A stretch of DNA of 64,000 nucleotides from positions 1,003,709-1,067,708 of the forward strand of contig NZ_LT575483.1 of the NCBI RefSeq assembly GCF_900086705.1, written 5' to 3'. Of this stretch, positions 35,794-45,323 are shown one piece after another. The DNA is from Massilibacillus massiliensis (GTDB lineage: Bacteria > Bacillota > Negativicutes > FLKF01). The notes beneath the pieces were generated by a model. That model was not told where the DNA came from. It ran no database searches and saw nothing but the letters and a program-made list of their open reading frames with translations. Both the position numbers and the translations under genes were made by a program. Numbering within the stretch: the first letter of the stretch is position 1; each line of letters begins with the position of its first letter.

Positions 35794-36258
35794 TCAATTT
35801 TCAAATGCGTCCCGAACATCTTCTGCCGTATCTGCTTTAAGTAAAGCTTCGACAACCGTATCATTTCCAAGCTTACGGGCAAATAACGATAAGAGCTTAA
35901 GGTGATCCTTAACTGCCTCCTCTTCGACACCGACTGCAAAGAGCACAATGACGCGAACACCATGCTCATCCAAGGTCTCCCATGCAATTTCCTCATCCAA
36001 GATTCCAATCGCTACACCGATTTTTTTTACAGCCTTGCTTTTGCCATGAGGAATCGCTATATACCCACCAATCCCAGTCGAGCCGCCAGCCTCACGGATG
36101 TACACATCCTTCAAATATCCTTGCGTATCTTTGAGATACCCTTCAGCCATCAAAGCATCTGCCATTTGCTGCAAAGCTTCCTCTTTATTTTTTGCCTGTA
36201 AATGCGTATGAATTGTTTTTAAATCAATTACATCTAAAACACTAACCTGATTTGCCAT
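35794..36258 (-). CDS. PTS EIIA, fructose class
   Basis: 154 residues from ATG 36258, preceded by AGAGGA; an ATG at 36267 is too close to that site. Active histidine in GGYIAIPHGKSKAVK. First gene of the IIA-IIB-IIC-epimerase operon, under the tandem operators at 36362-36407. Confidence 0.92.
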   Translation of the reverse strand: MANQVSVLDVIDLKTIHTHLQAKNKEEALQQMADALMAEGYLKDTQGYLKDVYIREAGGSTGIGGYIAIPHGKSKAVKKIGVAIGILDEEIAWETLDEHGVRVIVLFAVGVEEEAVKDHLKLLSLFARKLGNDTVVEALLKADTAEDVRDAFEN

Positions 36259-36324
36259 TCTAACCATTCCTCTTTTATGCTTTTTTGACTCGTCTTAAAT
36301 TTACAAATTTATTTTCTATACCCG

Positions 36325-36330
36325 TATTAT
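36325..36330 (-). promoter_or_regulatory. PTS operon -10 box
   Basis: CATGCTATAAT context, identical to the regulator's promoter. No fitting -35, which suggests activation by the PRD regulator bound about 41 bases upstream. Confidence 0.5.
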
Positions 36331-36361
36331 AGCATGAAGATTTTATCGATTTTCCTCAGAT

Positions 36362-36381
36362 ATGACTAAAGCAATGGTCTT
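36362..36381. promoter_or_regulatory. PRD-regulator operator, PTS proximal site
   Basis: ATGACTAAAGCAATGGTCTT, same pattern as 31315-31334 with arms changed. Its centre is about 41 bases from the -10 box, as in the regulator promoter (40). Confidence 0.5.
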
Positions 36382-36387
36382 TTTATC

Positions 36388-36407
36388 ATGTCTATTGCTT
36401 TGGACAT
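36388..36407. promoter_or_regulatory. PRD-regulator operator, PTS distal site
   Basis: ATGTCTATTGCTTTGGACAT, 18 of 20 bases identical to 31315-31334. Centre-to-centre distance from the proximal site is 26 bases. Confidence 0.6.
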
Positions 36408-36501
36408 GATATCGTTGCTAAGGCCTCTTTTATGAACCAAAAATTTACAATCAGCTATAAAATTATTTAGTTTTCACTAACGAAAATCTGCCATAGTCAT
36501 A

Positions 36502-36551
36502 GATGAAAAAGGCCATTTCCCTCACTTTCCAGGGAAATGACCTTTTTCATC
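36502..36551. terminator. Bidirectional hairpin terminator
   Basis: GATGAAAAAGGCCATTTCCC pairs with GGGAAATGACCTTTTTCATC. A- and T-runs on both sides. No clear gene ends here on the plus strand. Confidence 0.75.
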
Positions 36552-36741
36552 TTCTTTATAGCAATGTATGAATTTTAAGTATAATGCTCCAGCAAATATG
36601 TTACTTCTGGTACACTGCATTTGACTACAGAAAAGTCTTGCAAAAAACATTTAGCGTATAACTTAAAACGAGTAATGAACATACTAGGGATTGAGGAATT
36701 ATTGAAAAGGTTAAAAGAAAAGCAACAAACAGTACTGAAAT

Positions 36742-37329
36742 TTACCATGAATAACTGAACGTTTCCAAAGTTCTAATAGGATTGAATGGTGATGTTACCA
36801 AAATAATTGGACGCAGGAGGCTATACCATTTAGATTCTCTAAAAGAATCATATCTTTTTAATGTTATTTCGATATCTTTATCTTCTAAAATTTGTATTTC
36901 AGTTATGTAATCATTTTTTCTAAATAATAAAGTTTTTGTTTTATCTTTATCAAATTTCTCTATAAAATTATAATCATTTCTTTCCATAGCTCTAATGCAA
37001 AAATCTTCTACTTTCTTTACCTCGACTTGATATTCAAAAACAAAATCTTTTATTTCTTCTACTTTATCATATTCATTAAAGCTTATATTCTTGGAATTAT
37101 AGACCTTCCCATAAGCTTTAAAATATCCTTTGAGGCTTTCAAATTCCTGGTTTAATTCTATCTTTTTCTGCAATATATTGTCTTTATTTATAATATAGTA
37201 CCCTGAAATACACATATTCAAAATAGCTCCCATAAATATAATTAATCCTATAATATAAACAATCCCCTTAGTTAAAATTTTCCCAACCTTAGAATTTATC
37301 ACGTTATCACTTGCTATGTCCTTGTTCAT
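36742..37329 (-). CDS. Membrane-anchored protein of unknown function
   Basis: 195 residues. One membrane segment near residues 20-45 (GIVYIIGLIIFMGAILNMC), then a charged soluble domain with many Asp/Lys/Tyr, ending RTLETFSYSW. No ribosome site is clear at ATG 37329. AT-rich codon use resembles the defence island to the right. No family recognised. Confidence 0.6.
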   Translation of the reverse strand: MNKDIASDNVINSKVGKILTKGIVYIIGLIIFMGAILNMCISGYYIINKDNILQKKIELNQEFESLKGYFKAYGKVYNSKNISFNEYDKVEEIKDFVFEYQVEVKKVEDFCIRAMERNDYNFIEKFDKDKTKTLLFRKNDYITEIQILEDKDIEITLKRYDSFRESKWYSLLRPIILVTSPFNPIRTLETFSYSW

Positions 37330-37383
37330 AAATTATTTATATAATACAATGATCCAACCTACAGACATTTGCAAAGCTTCAGA

Positions 37384-37446
37384 TACAAAGGGATGGTGGT
37401 ACTGTCTTTTTTATATTTGAAAGACAGTACCACCGTCCCTTTGTCA
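37384..37446. repeat. Dispersed hairpin repeat, best-preserved copy
   Basis: Arms of about 25 bases (ACAAAGGGATGGTGGTACTG... and ...CAGTACCACCGTCCCTTTGT) around an AT loop. It is the reference for the family in this window and may act as terminator of the DUF5677-like gene 16 bases away. Confidence 0.8.
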
Positions 37447-37461
37447 TGCCCTTAGCCACAT

Positions 37462-38316
37462 CTAATACTTTCCAGCTACAATTTTATTATTGATTTCTTC
37501 AATTTCATTAAGAAATGCAAAATTATCATTTAAGTCCTTTTCATATTGCTTCACATCCAGGTTATAAACTTTCATATATTCACTGACTCTTAAAGTGCCT
37601 AGACTTACCACATTTGAAATTATTCTCAGCAAATGGGCAAAATCAATTAATTCATCGTTTTTAACGGCACTGTTCATTAATGCTCCTGCCCTTTGCTGAA
37701 GGCATTCTCCATCATAATGAATCAAATGACTCGAAAATGAGTAAGTATACAATGTAGCAACTAGCACTTCATACTTATTATCTTTTTCAATTAACTTTTT
37801 TAAAATATTTTTGTAACTCCATTTTTGACTGATTTCTCTTACTCTATTTTTCGGATATTTTTCTTTTAATTTTTCTAATTCCTCTTCATTCAAAAGACTA
37901 CACTGAAATGGATGCTTATCTATCCCTTTTGATTTAAAGATATTAATGGCTTCGGCGGCCTTTTCATGATCACTTATCTTCTGCATTTCTGGAACTATAT
38001 TATAATACTCTTCAATTAAATTACTTTTTTCCCGCAGACAATCTTGTGTCATCAAAATATATTTTATAGTTCCTTCAAATAATGTTCGTAGCAAAATATC
38101 AGCTTCCCAAATCGCGGTATGGCTAGTAAGCATCAATATACTTTCTCCGGTTGAATATAACTGTGTAAAAAGCTCTGTTAATACAATTTGATTAAATTCA
38201 TTTATATTAGCTTCATTTTTGTAGAATGGTGCTATACCGAATGTTAAGTTTCTACATAACTCTAATGCTCTGCTGGAAAATATAAATGACTCATTTACAA
38301 TTTTATCACTCATCAT
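37462..38316 (-). CDS. DUF5677-like protein
   Basis: 284 residues, mostly helical. ADILLRTLFEGTIKYILMTQ and SSHLIHYDGECLQQR resemble DUF5677 proteins, which are of unknown role and often found in accessory regions. AAAGGATAA precedes ATG-ATG. Same strand as the defence operon but 380 bases beyond its last gene. Confidence 0.6.
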   Translation of the reverse strand: MMSDKIVNESFIFSSRALELCRNLTFGIAPFYKNEANINEFNQIVLTELFTQLYSTGESILMLTSHTAIWEADILLRTLFEGTIKYILMTQDCLREKSNLIEEYYNIVPEMQKISDHEKAAEAINIFKSKGIDKHPFQCSLLNEEELEKLKEKYPKNRVREISQKWSYKNILKKLIEKDNKYEVLVATLYTYSFSSHLIHYDGECLQQRAGALMNSAVKNDELIDFAHLLRIISNVVSLGTLRVSEYMKVYNLDVKQYEKDLNDNFAFLNEIEEINNKIVAGKY

Positions 38317-38328
38317 TTATCCTTTAAT

Positions 38329-38406
38329 CTAACGATTGTTTTCTATACTTTCTAATAAAACTGGTTTCCCTATGTGATGAAAAACTAATGTTAACTCTTC
38401 TTTCAT
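38329..38406 (-). pseudogene. Short N-terminal remnant, VOC-like
   Basis: 25 codons: MKEELTLVFHHIGKPVLLES... The FHHIGKPV start with AGGGAGAA upstream resembles the first strand of VOC (glyoxalase-type) proteins, but the frame stops at once. Probably a gene scrap left by rearrangement. A genuine leader peptide of the DUF5677-like gene is possible. Confidence 0.35.
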
Positions 38407-38695
38407 CGCATTTTCTCCCTAGAATATAATCTCAATTATACATCATAGCACTTTCTAGTTCCAAGTTTAAAGCACAAAATGTATAATTATCGCACTTAAT
38501 TTTATAATTTATAAGGTTTTTTCAATGATTTAGCTTCTATAATTGCTTTGAATAGGTACTAATTAAGAAAGAACTGCTATCTATCAATTTTAAGTAGAAA
38601 TCTCACATTAACCATATGTCAAACTAGCGGTTAAGCCATTTCAAATATCCGAAAAACTCTCTTAAATCAAATTAAAAAGATAAATCTCAACTATT
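38407..38695. other. AT-rich gap, no gene seen
   Basis: Between the remnant and the end of the ATPase gene. No hairpin strong enough to call. Confidence 0.5.
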
Positions 38696-40759
38696 TTATT
38701 CCGCAAAAAACTTCGCTATGGCGTTCTCCTCAATCTTATAATGTCTTTTTATATCTCTTTTGTAAGATATATAATTATATGTTTTGAGTTTATCCATAGC
38801 TTTTGTTATGGATAGGTGATGTTTATCTAATTCTAACCCAATCTCATATGCTGTTAATGTTTGATTATTATAATTATATAATAGCCTCAATATGTCAATA
38901 TATAAATCTGGTAAGCTGGTTTCTTTCCATGAATGTAATTTATCTTTAAATTTTTCTTCAAATTTATTTACCTTAACTATTGATCCAACACTTCCACATT
39001 CTAAACACTTTCCAAATTTCACACTCATTTTATATTCATTATCATCAACATATTTATAACCACACGTAGAACATATAGGTACTTCAATTTCACTTAAAAC
39101 ACTTGGAATAAAATTCGTAAAATTAAACTCGTCTTGGCGCCAATAGTCATAAGTCCTTCTAAACTCTGGACGACCATAATCAATATTGTTTTCCAAACAT
39201 AATCCATAATTTAATCCAAAATAAGATACCTTTCTACCAGGCTCTCTACTACTACCCTCATTAAATTTACTGACAATAAAATATAATTCTAATGTTTGAA
39301 GAATATTCTCTATGTCTTTTTCGATAAAGAAATGTGAAGTTGGGAACCAATATAGTGTAGATTTTTTATATTTTTCAATAGTCTCTGTAAAAATTTGTTT
39401 GCAATCCCTTTTCCCATAAATATCAATAATTTCTCTTTTTATTTTTTTAGCCTTGTCAATCAATTCGTCAGTTAAGTTTTTTTGCGCAATTTGATCTAAG
39501 ATGTCCTTATCATCATAAAATGATTGTTTAAATCTAGCGTCATTATAAAAATCTGTCAATATATTTTCCGTATAATATTTTTTTGCTGCATTATTAATAT
39601 TACTAATTGTTATAGCTTTACCTTGGTTTATTGAACTTAAATAACAGTATGTCAGTATATAGCCTAAACTTCTTGGAATTCCCACTGAAGCATAAAAAAG
39701 AGTTTTTATGTATGTATCTAATGTCTCTTTTTCTAGATCAAAAATATTCATTATATTTATTTGCCCTTCGGTGAATATTTCTAATCTTTTTTCAATTGTT
39801 CTTGAAATATATTGCTTTGCTGATTCTTCAACCTGTCCATAATTCTGAGCTGCCTGCTCAAAAACATCGTAAAAATCCAAAGAATGCATAATAATTTTTG
39901 ACGAATCAATATTACCAAGATATATTCTATGTGGATATGCTGCTAGCTTAATTGTAAAAATCTCATTATATGAAGCCACAATTGGAGAAATTAGTGAATC
40001 AACTATCATTTTTTGATTATCATAGCTTAATTCACTAAAATCATCCAGAAATAAATAAACCTTATTAATTTTATGCTTACTTAATATTAATTTAATTTTT
40101 TTAAGGATATTGTTAATTGAAAAAACTCTTATTTCATTTAATTCATTTGTAGTAGTTGTTTGCAATTTATTAAGGTTATTAATTTTAAATGAAGCTTTAG
40201 GATTCCATTCTTCTAAAGAAGCTCCTATTTCAAGACTTTCTTCTGTTCCATAACTAGTACTGATTTGAAGGCTTTTTTGGAAGTCCACATCAATATATTC
40301 ACCATTTTTAATATCTTGAAAAAGTACATCAAGCTCATCATCTTTAAAAAATTTACATATATTTTCTTCCATAGAAAAAAGTACTTCTGAAAAAAAATTA
40401 TAATATGTTTTATATCTAGTCAAATCATTACTATTGTCTGCATTTGCTGTTTTAATTTCTTCATAGCACGATTGTAAATTTATATATATTGAAATCTTAC
40501 CTTTTTTTCCTCTTATAACATTTTCAGCCTGCAAAAAAATAGTTGACTTGCCGGTGCCTTTTCGTCCTTTTAATAAAATATGATTATCATCTAATACTTG
40601 TCTAAGTATATAATTATGATCATATAAATCAACGTATAGCTGCGGAATTAAATCATTGTTCTGATCATCTCTTATATCTGGTCTTCCGCTCTTTATCAAT
40701 GACTTAAAAGCCTTTTCTATTTTTTCACTTAATGCCAATAGCGACAAAGTATCTGCCAT
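38696..40759 (-). CDS. P-loop ATPase with Zn ribbon and winged helix, defence island
   Basis: 687 residues. Walker A LLKGRKGTGKST near residue 60-75, Walker B VYLFLDDFSEL near 240, so an AAA/STAND-like ATPase. Then a helical region, a four-cysteine ribbon (CSTCGYKY ... KCLECGS) at about 575-605 and a C-terminal winged helix (LTAYEIGLELDKHHLSITKA). AAGGGGAAAG before the ATG. It is 117 bp downstream of the methyltransferase, same strand, and may be an extra effector or regulator of that system. Family not named with certainty. Confidence 0.75.
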   Translation of the reverse strand: MADTLSLLALSEKIEKAFKSLIKSGRPDIRDDQNNDLIPQLYVDLYDHNYILRQVLDDNHILLKGRKGTGKSTIFLQAENVIRGKKGKISIYINLQSCYEEIKTANADNSNDLTRYKTYYNFFSEVLFSMEENICKFFKDDELDVLFQDIKNGEYIDVDFQKSLQISTSYGTEESLEIGASLEEWNPKASFKINNLNKLQTTTTNELNEIRVFSINNILKKIKLILSKHKINKVYLFLDDFSELSYDNQKMIVDSLISPIVASYNEIFTIKLAAYPHRIYLGNIDSSKIIMHSLDFYDVFEQAAQNYGQVEESAKQYISRTIEKRLEIFTEGQINIMNIFDLEKETLDTYIKTLFYASVGIPRSLGYILTYCYLSSINQGKAITISNINNAAKKYYTENILTDFYNDARFKQSFYDDKDILDQIAQKNLTDELIDKAKKIKREIIDIYGKRDCKQIFTETIEKYKKSTLYWFPTSHFFIEKDIENILQTLELYFIVSKFNEGSSREPGRKVSYFGLNYGLCLENNIDYGRPEFRRTYDYWRQDEFNFTNFIPSVLSEIEVPICSTCGYKYVDDNEYKMSVKFGKCLECGSVGSIVKVNKFEEKFKDKLHSWKETSLPDLYIDILRLLYNYNNQTLTAYEIGLELDKHHLSITKAMDKLKTYNYISYKRDIKRHYKIEENAIAKFFAE

Positions 40760-40876
40760 AATGACTTTCCCCTTACTTTTTATTTGAACTCTACATAAAT
40801 AGCTTCATTTTTTCGATTATAAAAAGATTGATATGTGACATATTGTAACTTCTAATTTCTTTTGAATGCCGTCCCA

Positions 40877-42535
40877 TTATTCATCATCGTGAGAATCTAA
40901 AATCTCTAATACTTTTTCAGCTATAGCTTCTCCTAAGATTGGCGGAACTGCATTGCCAACCTGCTGATATTGAGAATCCTTCGTTCCTTTAAAAACAAAT
41001 TTATCCGGAAAAGTCTGCAGTCTTGCAGCTTCACGAATACTCAATGCTCTGCTATGCTTGGGGTGTATCCACATGGATTTTCTAACATTAACCACAGTAC
41101 CACAAGGCTTATCGTACTCCAATTTCAAATAAATCGTGTTTTGCGTCCGCTCTCCATTAGTGTAAGTATTTTTTAATTCCTTAGGAAGGTCATGGAAATT
41201 TTCGCCTTCTGCCAACTTTTTAAATCTTTTTTTTGCTGTCTCCCGAGTATCCGTGTTAACATGATTATACAACAAACCAGAGTTCCGTAGCCTATACCCT
41301 AAACTATCTGCAGGCAAATCCATTTTTTGAATATGTATTGGTGCTACATTAACATCAACTGATGGAATTTCCTCTAAAATATCTTCAATAGCATCCTTCA
41401 CCGTTCTGAACTCATCCTCTTTGAAGATTCCTTTTGGCATATCTAATCTAGATGCAAGGCCTGATTCGCAGCCAATAATTACATAGCGCATTCTCTTTTG
41501 CGGAACACCAAATTCAGCTGCATTTAAAGTATCCGAAGTTATACTGTAATTATAAGGTTCAGATCCCAAAATTCCTTTTATATAATCAAGTACAGCATAA
41601 GAACGCACATTTGCTACAAATCCGTGGGATTTATCATAAGAATCTATAATAATTTTTCTGCTTATCAACTCCTGCCACTTGCTTATCATTCTTTGGACAA
41701 TAATAGAAGGCTTTAGAACTAATCTTAGCGCATCAACAGAAATCGATTCCATACCGTTAAGTACATTTTCAAAGAAAATCGCACAATTATAGTCAAACTG
41801 TAAAATTTGATTGCTCGGTTTACCATTTCTCGTTATTTGATTGCATTCAAATAGTAATTTTTTCTTATGCTTTTTAATACGCTCCACCAATTTATTATGC
41901 TGCGTATTTTTCTCTTCTTCCTTATCTGTTTTCTGAGCGGCAACTTTATAAATGCTGTTAAACAGCAAATATTTTTTTGTACTCCACTGAAACTGTGTTT
42001 TAAACTGATCATTTTTAATGATTGCGCCTAATTCTTGATTGTCCTTGGCATTTTTTAAAATCTCAAGCGTTATGTCTGCTGGAAGAAGTTCAATTTTATC
42101 TGGCATCATATCAATTTCTTTGCATTCCAGTGTCTCGTCTCCTTCTTCTAAATAAAAGCGATGTACGCTGGATTTCAGCATACTAACATTTTCCATAACA
42201 AATACTTGCGGTTTTAATTCAGTTATTACTCTTACAAATTCCTTTACCAATCGATTGTTCATACTAACAGCTGTGTTTTTTTGTCTATTAGCATTGGAAA
42301 AGCCTTGGCAAGGCGGTCCACCTATAACAACATCAATATCTCCGAATTCTGCTATGGAAGATGCTTTAACCTCGGCCACATCACTAAACATTCTTACATC
42401 TTCATGATTTAATTTATAAGTAGCCTGAGCGTTGATATTGTTTTCAGCAGCTACTACAATTTTAAATTTTTTGGTCTGAGCAAAGCCATAACTTAAACCA
42501 CCGGCCCCAGCAAATAGGTCTACTACTTTGTACAT
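40877..42535 (-). CDS. DNA cytosine-5 methyltransferase
   Basis: 552 residues from ATG 42535, which has AAGGAG eight bases upstream; ATG 42559 lacks a site. Motif I DLFAGAGGLSYGF, motif IV GGPPCQGFSNANR with catalytic Cys, motif VI VMENVSMLKS, motif VIII GVPQKRMRYVIIG, motif X YQQVGNAVPP. A long insert (about 120-300) and target-recognition region precede the C-terminal motifs. Modifies host DNA, presumably to mark self for the Z1/PD-(D/E)XK/AIPR partners encoded upstream. Six-base gap from the AIPR stop in its longest form. Confidence 0.93.
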   Translation of the reverse strand: MYKVVDLFAGAGGLSYGFAQTKKFKIVVAAENNINAQATYKLNHEDVRMFSDVAEVKASSIAEFGDIDVVIGGPPCQGFSNANRQKNTAVSMNNRLVKEFVRVITELKPQVFVMENVSMLKSSVHRFYLEEGDETLECKEIDMMPDKIELLPADITLEILKNAKDNQELGAIIKNDQFKTQFQWSTKKYLLFNSIYKVAAQKTDKEEEKNTQHNKLVERIKKHKKKLLFECNQITRNGKPSNQILQFDYNCAIFFENVLNGMESISVDALRLVLKPSIIVQRMISKWQELISRKIIIDSYDKSHGFVANVRSYAVLDYIKGILGSEPYNYSITSDTLNAAEFGVPQKRMRYVIIGCESGLASRLDMPKGIFKEDEFRTVKDAIEDILEEIPSVDVNVAPIHIQKMDLPADSLGYRLRNSGLLYNHVNTDTRETAKKRFKKLAEGENFHDLPKELKNTYTNGERTQNTIYLKLEYDKPCGTVVNVRKSMWIHPKHSRALSIREAARLQTFPDKFVFKGTKDSQYQQVGNAVPPILGEAIAEKVLEILDSHDDE

Positions 42536-42565
42536 TTTTTGTTTCTCCTTAGTCAACATTAGGAA

Positions 42566-44317
42566 TTATAATTTCTCCTTTTTGAAGCGAAGCTGTAAAA
42601 GTTCCCAGCAATCTTCTTTTTTACACCACTGCCCAATATTAATTCCTGGTGTAGTTGGATTCATAAAATGATCCCAAACCACATACATAACTTTTTCAAT
42701 AATTTGGGCCAATATTGGAGGTATTGATTGTGTTGACCAAATATAATCGACATCAACTTTTTCTGAAAAATATTTTCCAATTAGAGCTACCGTATAGTAA
42801 TTTTGCTGTGCTTTAAATCCTCCAAATTTATGTTCGGCAATTATTCTATCACACTCATTAAACAAAATAACTTTGCTAATCATGTCCTTATACACTTCTT
42901 CACTCGGTGGCGGGATCTCACCTTTCTTTACCATTTCAGAAAATATAATAAAATTAGTTTCTAATCCTTTACTGACTATATAAGGGTAACCTCGCCACGC
43001 CATGATACACTTAGCCGCTACAGTCTTTGATATACAACGTGATTTCGGATTGTGTTCTTTAAACTGTTTTTTCAGAGACAAAGTAAGCTGACGATTCACC
43101 TCAACTAAATATTGACCTCTTGCCCTTTCATAGAACCATCGGTCTAATGATTTTCCCTTTTCAGCAGGTACATATATATTTCTTGATAGTTGCTCCATTC
43201 GGATATGATATTCATCATTAGCACTGAAATCTGACATATTAATCTTATTTTGGCTGTTGGCATATTTTGATATATTTGCAATAATTTCGTTGGTCTTTTC
43301 CCTATTCTTAATGACAGTCAATTTAATCTGAACACTTACCTTGCTCAAATCGGTTTTGCTTTGAAAAGCATTATAAATTGAAGCGGTAGTTTGACCGCCA
43401 TTGACAATTTGCCAACCGTTTAAAACTGTGATGACTACCAATTCATTTGTGGATTTTTCTTCATCTATTTCAATACTCTCTGCAATAGTGGATATACCGT
43501 TATTATATGCCATAAACATGTGTGGTTCTGATGAAAGCGTACCTCTTATCCCCTTATTGATCTTTCCTGTTGCCTGTAAAAAAGAACGGACATTCCGTTC
43601 AATTAACTTTTGCCCTTCATCTTTGTAAATTTTCGCCAAAATTTCGCCCGATATCACTCCAATATAACAATCATAATCAGAGTTTGTATCTTCCACTTTT
43701 ATCAAATGCATTGGATTCGAATATTTGCTTTTCAGCCTTATCACAACTTGTACTGCTTGAACATTCTGAAATAAGCATTGGTAGAGGCGCTCAATATCCC
43801 AAACATCAAATTTAATTGTTGTTTTTCCAATAACTATATCCTTTGGTACATACAAAATCGTCTCATTATTTGTTATGAGAATAATATTCACCACTTCTGT
43901 TTCTCTGGAATACTGCTTTATGTATTCATATGCCTTATAACCTTGACCAGATTCTTCAGCTTCTTCAAAATATTTTGTTTTACAAAATCTATAAAATTTC
44001 GATGCTTGTTTCAATGTCTTTTCAATATCCGTCTTCCCCAGCTTTTCAACTTGAGGCTTTTGATTAAAATTGCATACCAACAACGTCAGTGAGCGGAAAT
44101 ATTCACTGTAGGCATAACCATCCAATCTCATTTTTTCTGTGGTTTTTTTAAAATTTACTATCTCGCAGTCAGCTAGGTTTGTAACTCCTGCCTCCTGTAA
44201 ATAAGATACAAATACATTTTTAAATGCGATGAGAGTACCAACAGAGTTGTCTTTGCTGTAACTGATGGTTTCATCCAGTAATTCAGAATAAAATTCTAAT
44301 ATTTTGTCAGACAACAT
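42566..44317 (-). CDS. AIPR-family protein
   Basis: 583 residues. Central FMAYNNGISTIAESIEID, VLNGWQIVNGGQTTASIYNA and SKYANSQNKINMSDFSANDE are signature AIPR (abortive infection phage resistance) blocks. Overlaps the preceding PD-(D/E)XK gene by 11 bases with AAGGAG inside it. Member of the MORC-Z1-AIPR defence operon; AIPR domains are thought to act with R-M components, biochemical role unsettled. Confidence 0.9.
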   Translation of the reverse strand: MLSDKILEFYSELLDETISYSKDNSVGTLIAFKNVFVSYLQEAGVTNLADCEIVNFKKTTEKMRLDGYAYSEYFRSLTLLVCNFNQKPQVEKLGKTDIEKTLKQASKFYRFCKTKYFEEAEESGQGYKAYEYIKQYSRETEVVNIILITNNETILYVPKDIVIGKTTIKFDVWDIERLYQCLFQNVQAVQVVIRLKSKYSNPMHLIKVEDTNSDYDCYIGVISGEILAKIYKDEGQKLIERNVRSFLQATGKINKGIRGTLSSEPHMFMAYNNGISTIAESIEIDEEKSTNELVVITVLNGWQIVNGGQTTASIYNAFQSKTDLSKVSVQIKLTVIKNREKTNEIIANISKYANSQNKINMSDFSANDEYHIRMEQLSRNIYVPAEKGKSLDRWFYERARGQYLVEVNRQLTLSLKKQFKEHNPKSRCISKTVAAKCIMAWRGYPYIVSKGLETNFIIFSEMVKKGEIPPPSEEVYKDMISKVILFNECDRIIAEHKFGGFKAQQNYYTVALIGKYFSEKVDVDYIWSTQSIPPILAQIIEKVMYVVWDHFMNPTTPGINIGQWCKKEDCWELLQLRFKKEKL

Positions 44318-45323
44318 CCGTATTTTCTCCTTTCAAAATAACCTGTATCCCATCTGAAACTAAGAATTTTTGACACATATCAATATTCACGATATAAGAA
44401 ACATTGCTAACACCTGTATCAAGTTCCGACTTTTCAATTTTTGGAAAATCAGAATCGACTATATACATGCAGTTTTCTCGTATAAAATAGCCAGTTTGAT
44501 ATAGCTCTTCATAAGCTTTTAAATAGCCATATTTCTCAAGCTTCTGTTCAAACTGCTGGAAACACTGACTATCAGAAATGAGAGTAGCCTCAATGTCATG
44601 AACTGCATCAGATAATGTAAAGCCGTCACTTTCACTTCTTCTTAAAGCAAAAACCTGCAGATACAAACTATTCAAAACATCTTTAGTGTCAAGCTGATAT
44701 TCACTGCTGATATTTACTTTATAAGGAGATTTCTGCGCTGTCGTCTTTACTTCAACTGCATTGCCTTTGATATAAAAATCATGGGTTTCTTCATTACAAC
44801 CCGCCCAATAGGTTATCGCCTCATGTCCGCACATTTCTAGCAACTGTTTTAAAAATATAAGTTCCCCTAATAGTCCTTGTTCACGCTCTTGTGACAGCTG
44901 AAAGTCTTTTTCTAGCAAGAAAAAGTTTCTCCATTTAGTTAAGACCGCAGAGAAACACGGAAGTACTTCTTGCGAATCCTCCAGTTTTTCAAGTACCATC
45001 CTAATATCCTCTGAGATTATCTGAAAAATATTGCCTTCACTCTGATATGATTGTTTAAGGAGAACATATTCGGTGACATCATCTCCATACTCAGGAAGCC
45101 TTGCAACCCCAATCTCAACACCCTTCCAATGAGGAAATGTATTTTTCTTTGGTAATTCATCTGTCTGAATATATAGTTCAAGTAAATAATTACTCTTATC
45201 TACAGCAAAAATAATAACTATGCCATTACTCATTTTCAGACGGCGCGCCAATCTACTTTTTCCTTGACCAGCATCTTTTGCCGCCTCTAAAAGTGTTTCA
45301 TAAACCTCACTCGTATAACTCAT
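44307..45323 (-). CDS. PD-(D/E)XK motif protein (DUF4420 type)
   Basis: 338 residues from ATG 45323 with GAGGG upstream. GLLGELIFLKQLLEMCG, then ETHDFYIKGNAVEVKTTAQK shows D...ExK of a PD-(D/E)XK nuclease core. Overlaps the Z1 stop by 17 bases. Most likely the restriction nuclease of the operon. Confidence 0.88.
   Translation of the reverse strand: MSYTSEVYETLLEAAKDAGQGKSRLARRLKMSNGIVIIFAVDKSNYLLELYIQTDELPKKNTFPHWKGVEIGVARLPEYGDDVTEYVLLKQSYQSEGNIFQIISEDIRMVLEKLEDSQEVLPCFSAVLTKWRNFFLLEKDFQLSQEREQGLLGELIFLKQLLEMCGHEAITYWAGCNEETHDFYIKGNAVEVKTTAQKSPYKVNISSEYQLDTKDVLNSLYLQVFALRRSESDGFTLSDAVHDIEATLISDSQCFQQFEQKLEKYGYLKAYEELYQTGYFIRENCMYIVDSDFPKIEKSELDTGVSNVSYIVNIDMCQKFLVSDGIQVILKGENTDVV

Noticed and set aside
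37384-37446. CRISPR array suggested by recurring GACAAAGGGAC and CACCGTCCC motifs
   Set aside because: Copies are kilobases apart, palindromic and without regular spacers. No cas gene is present.
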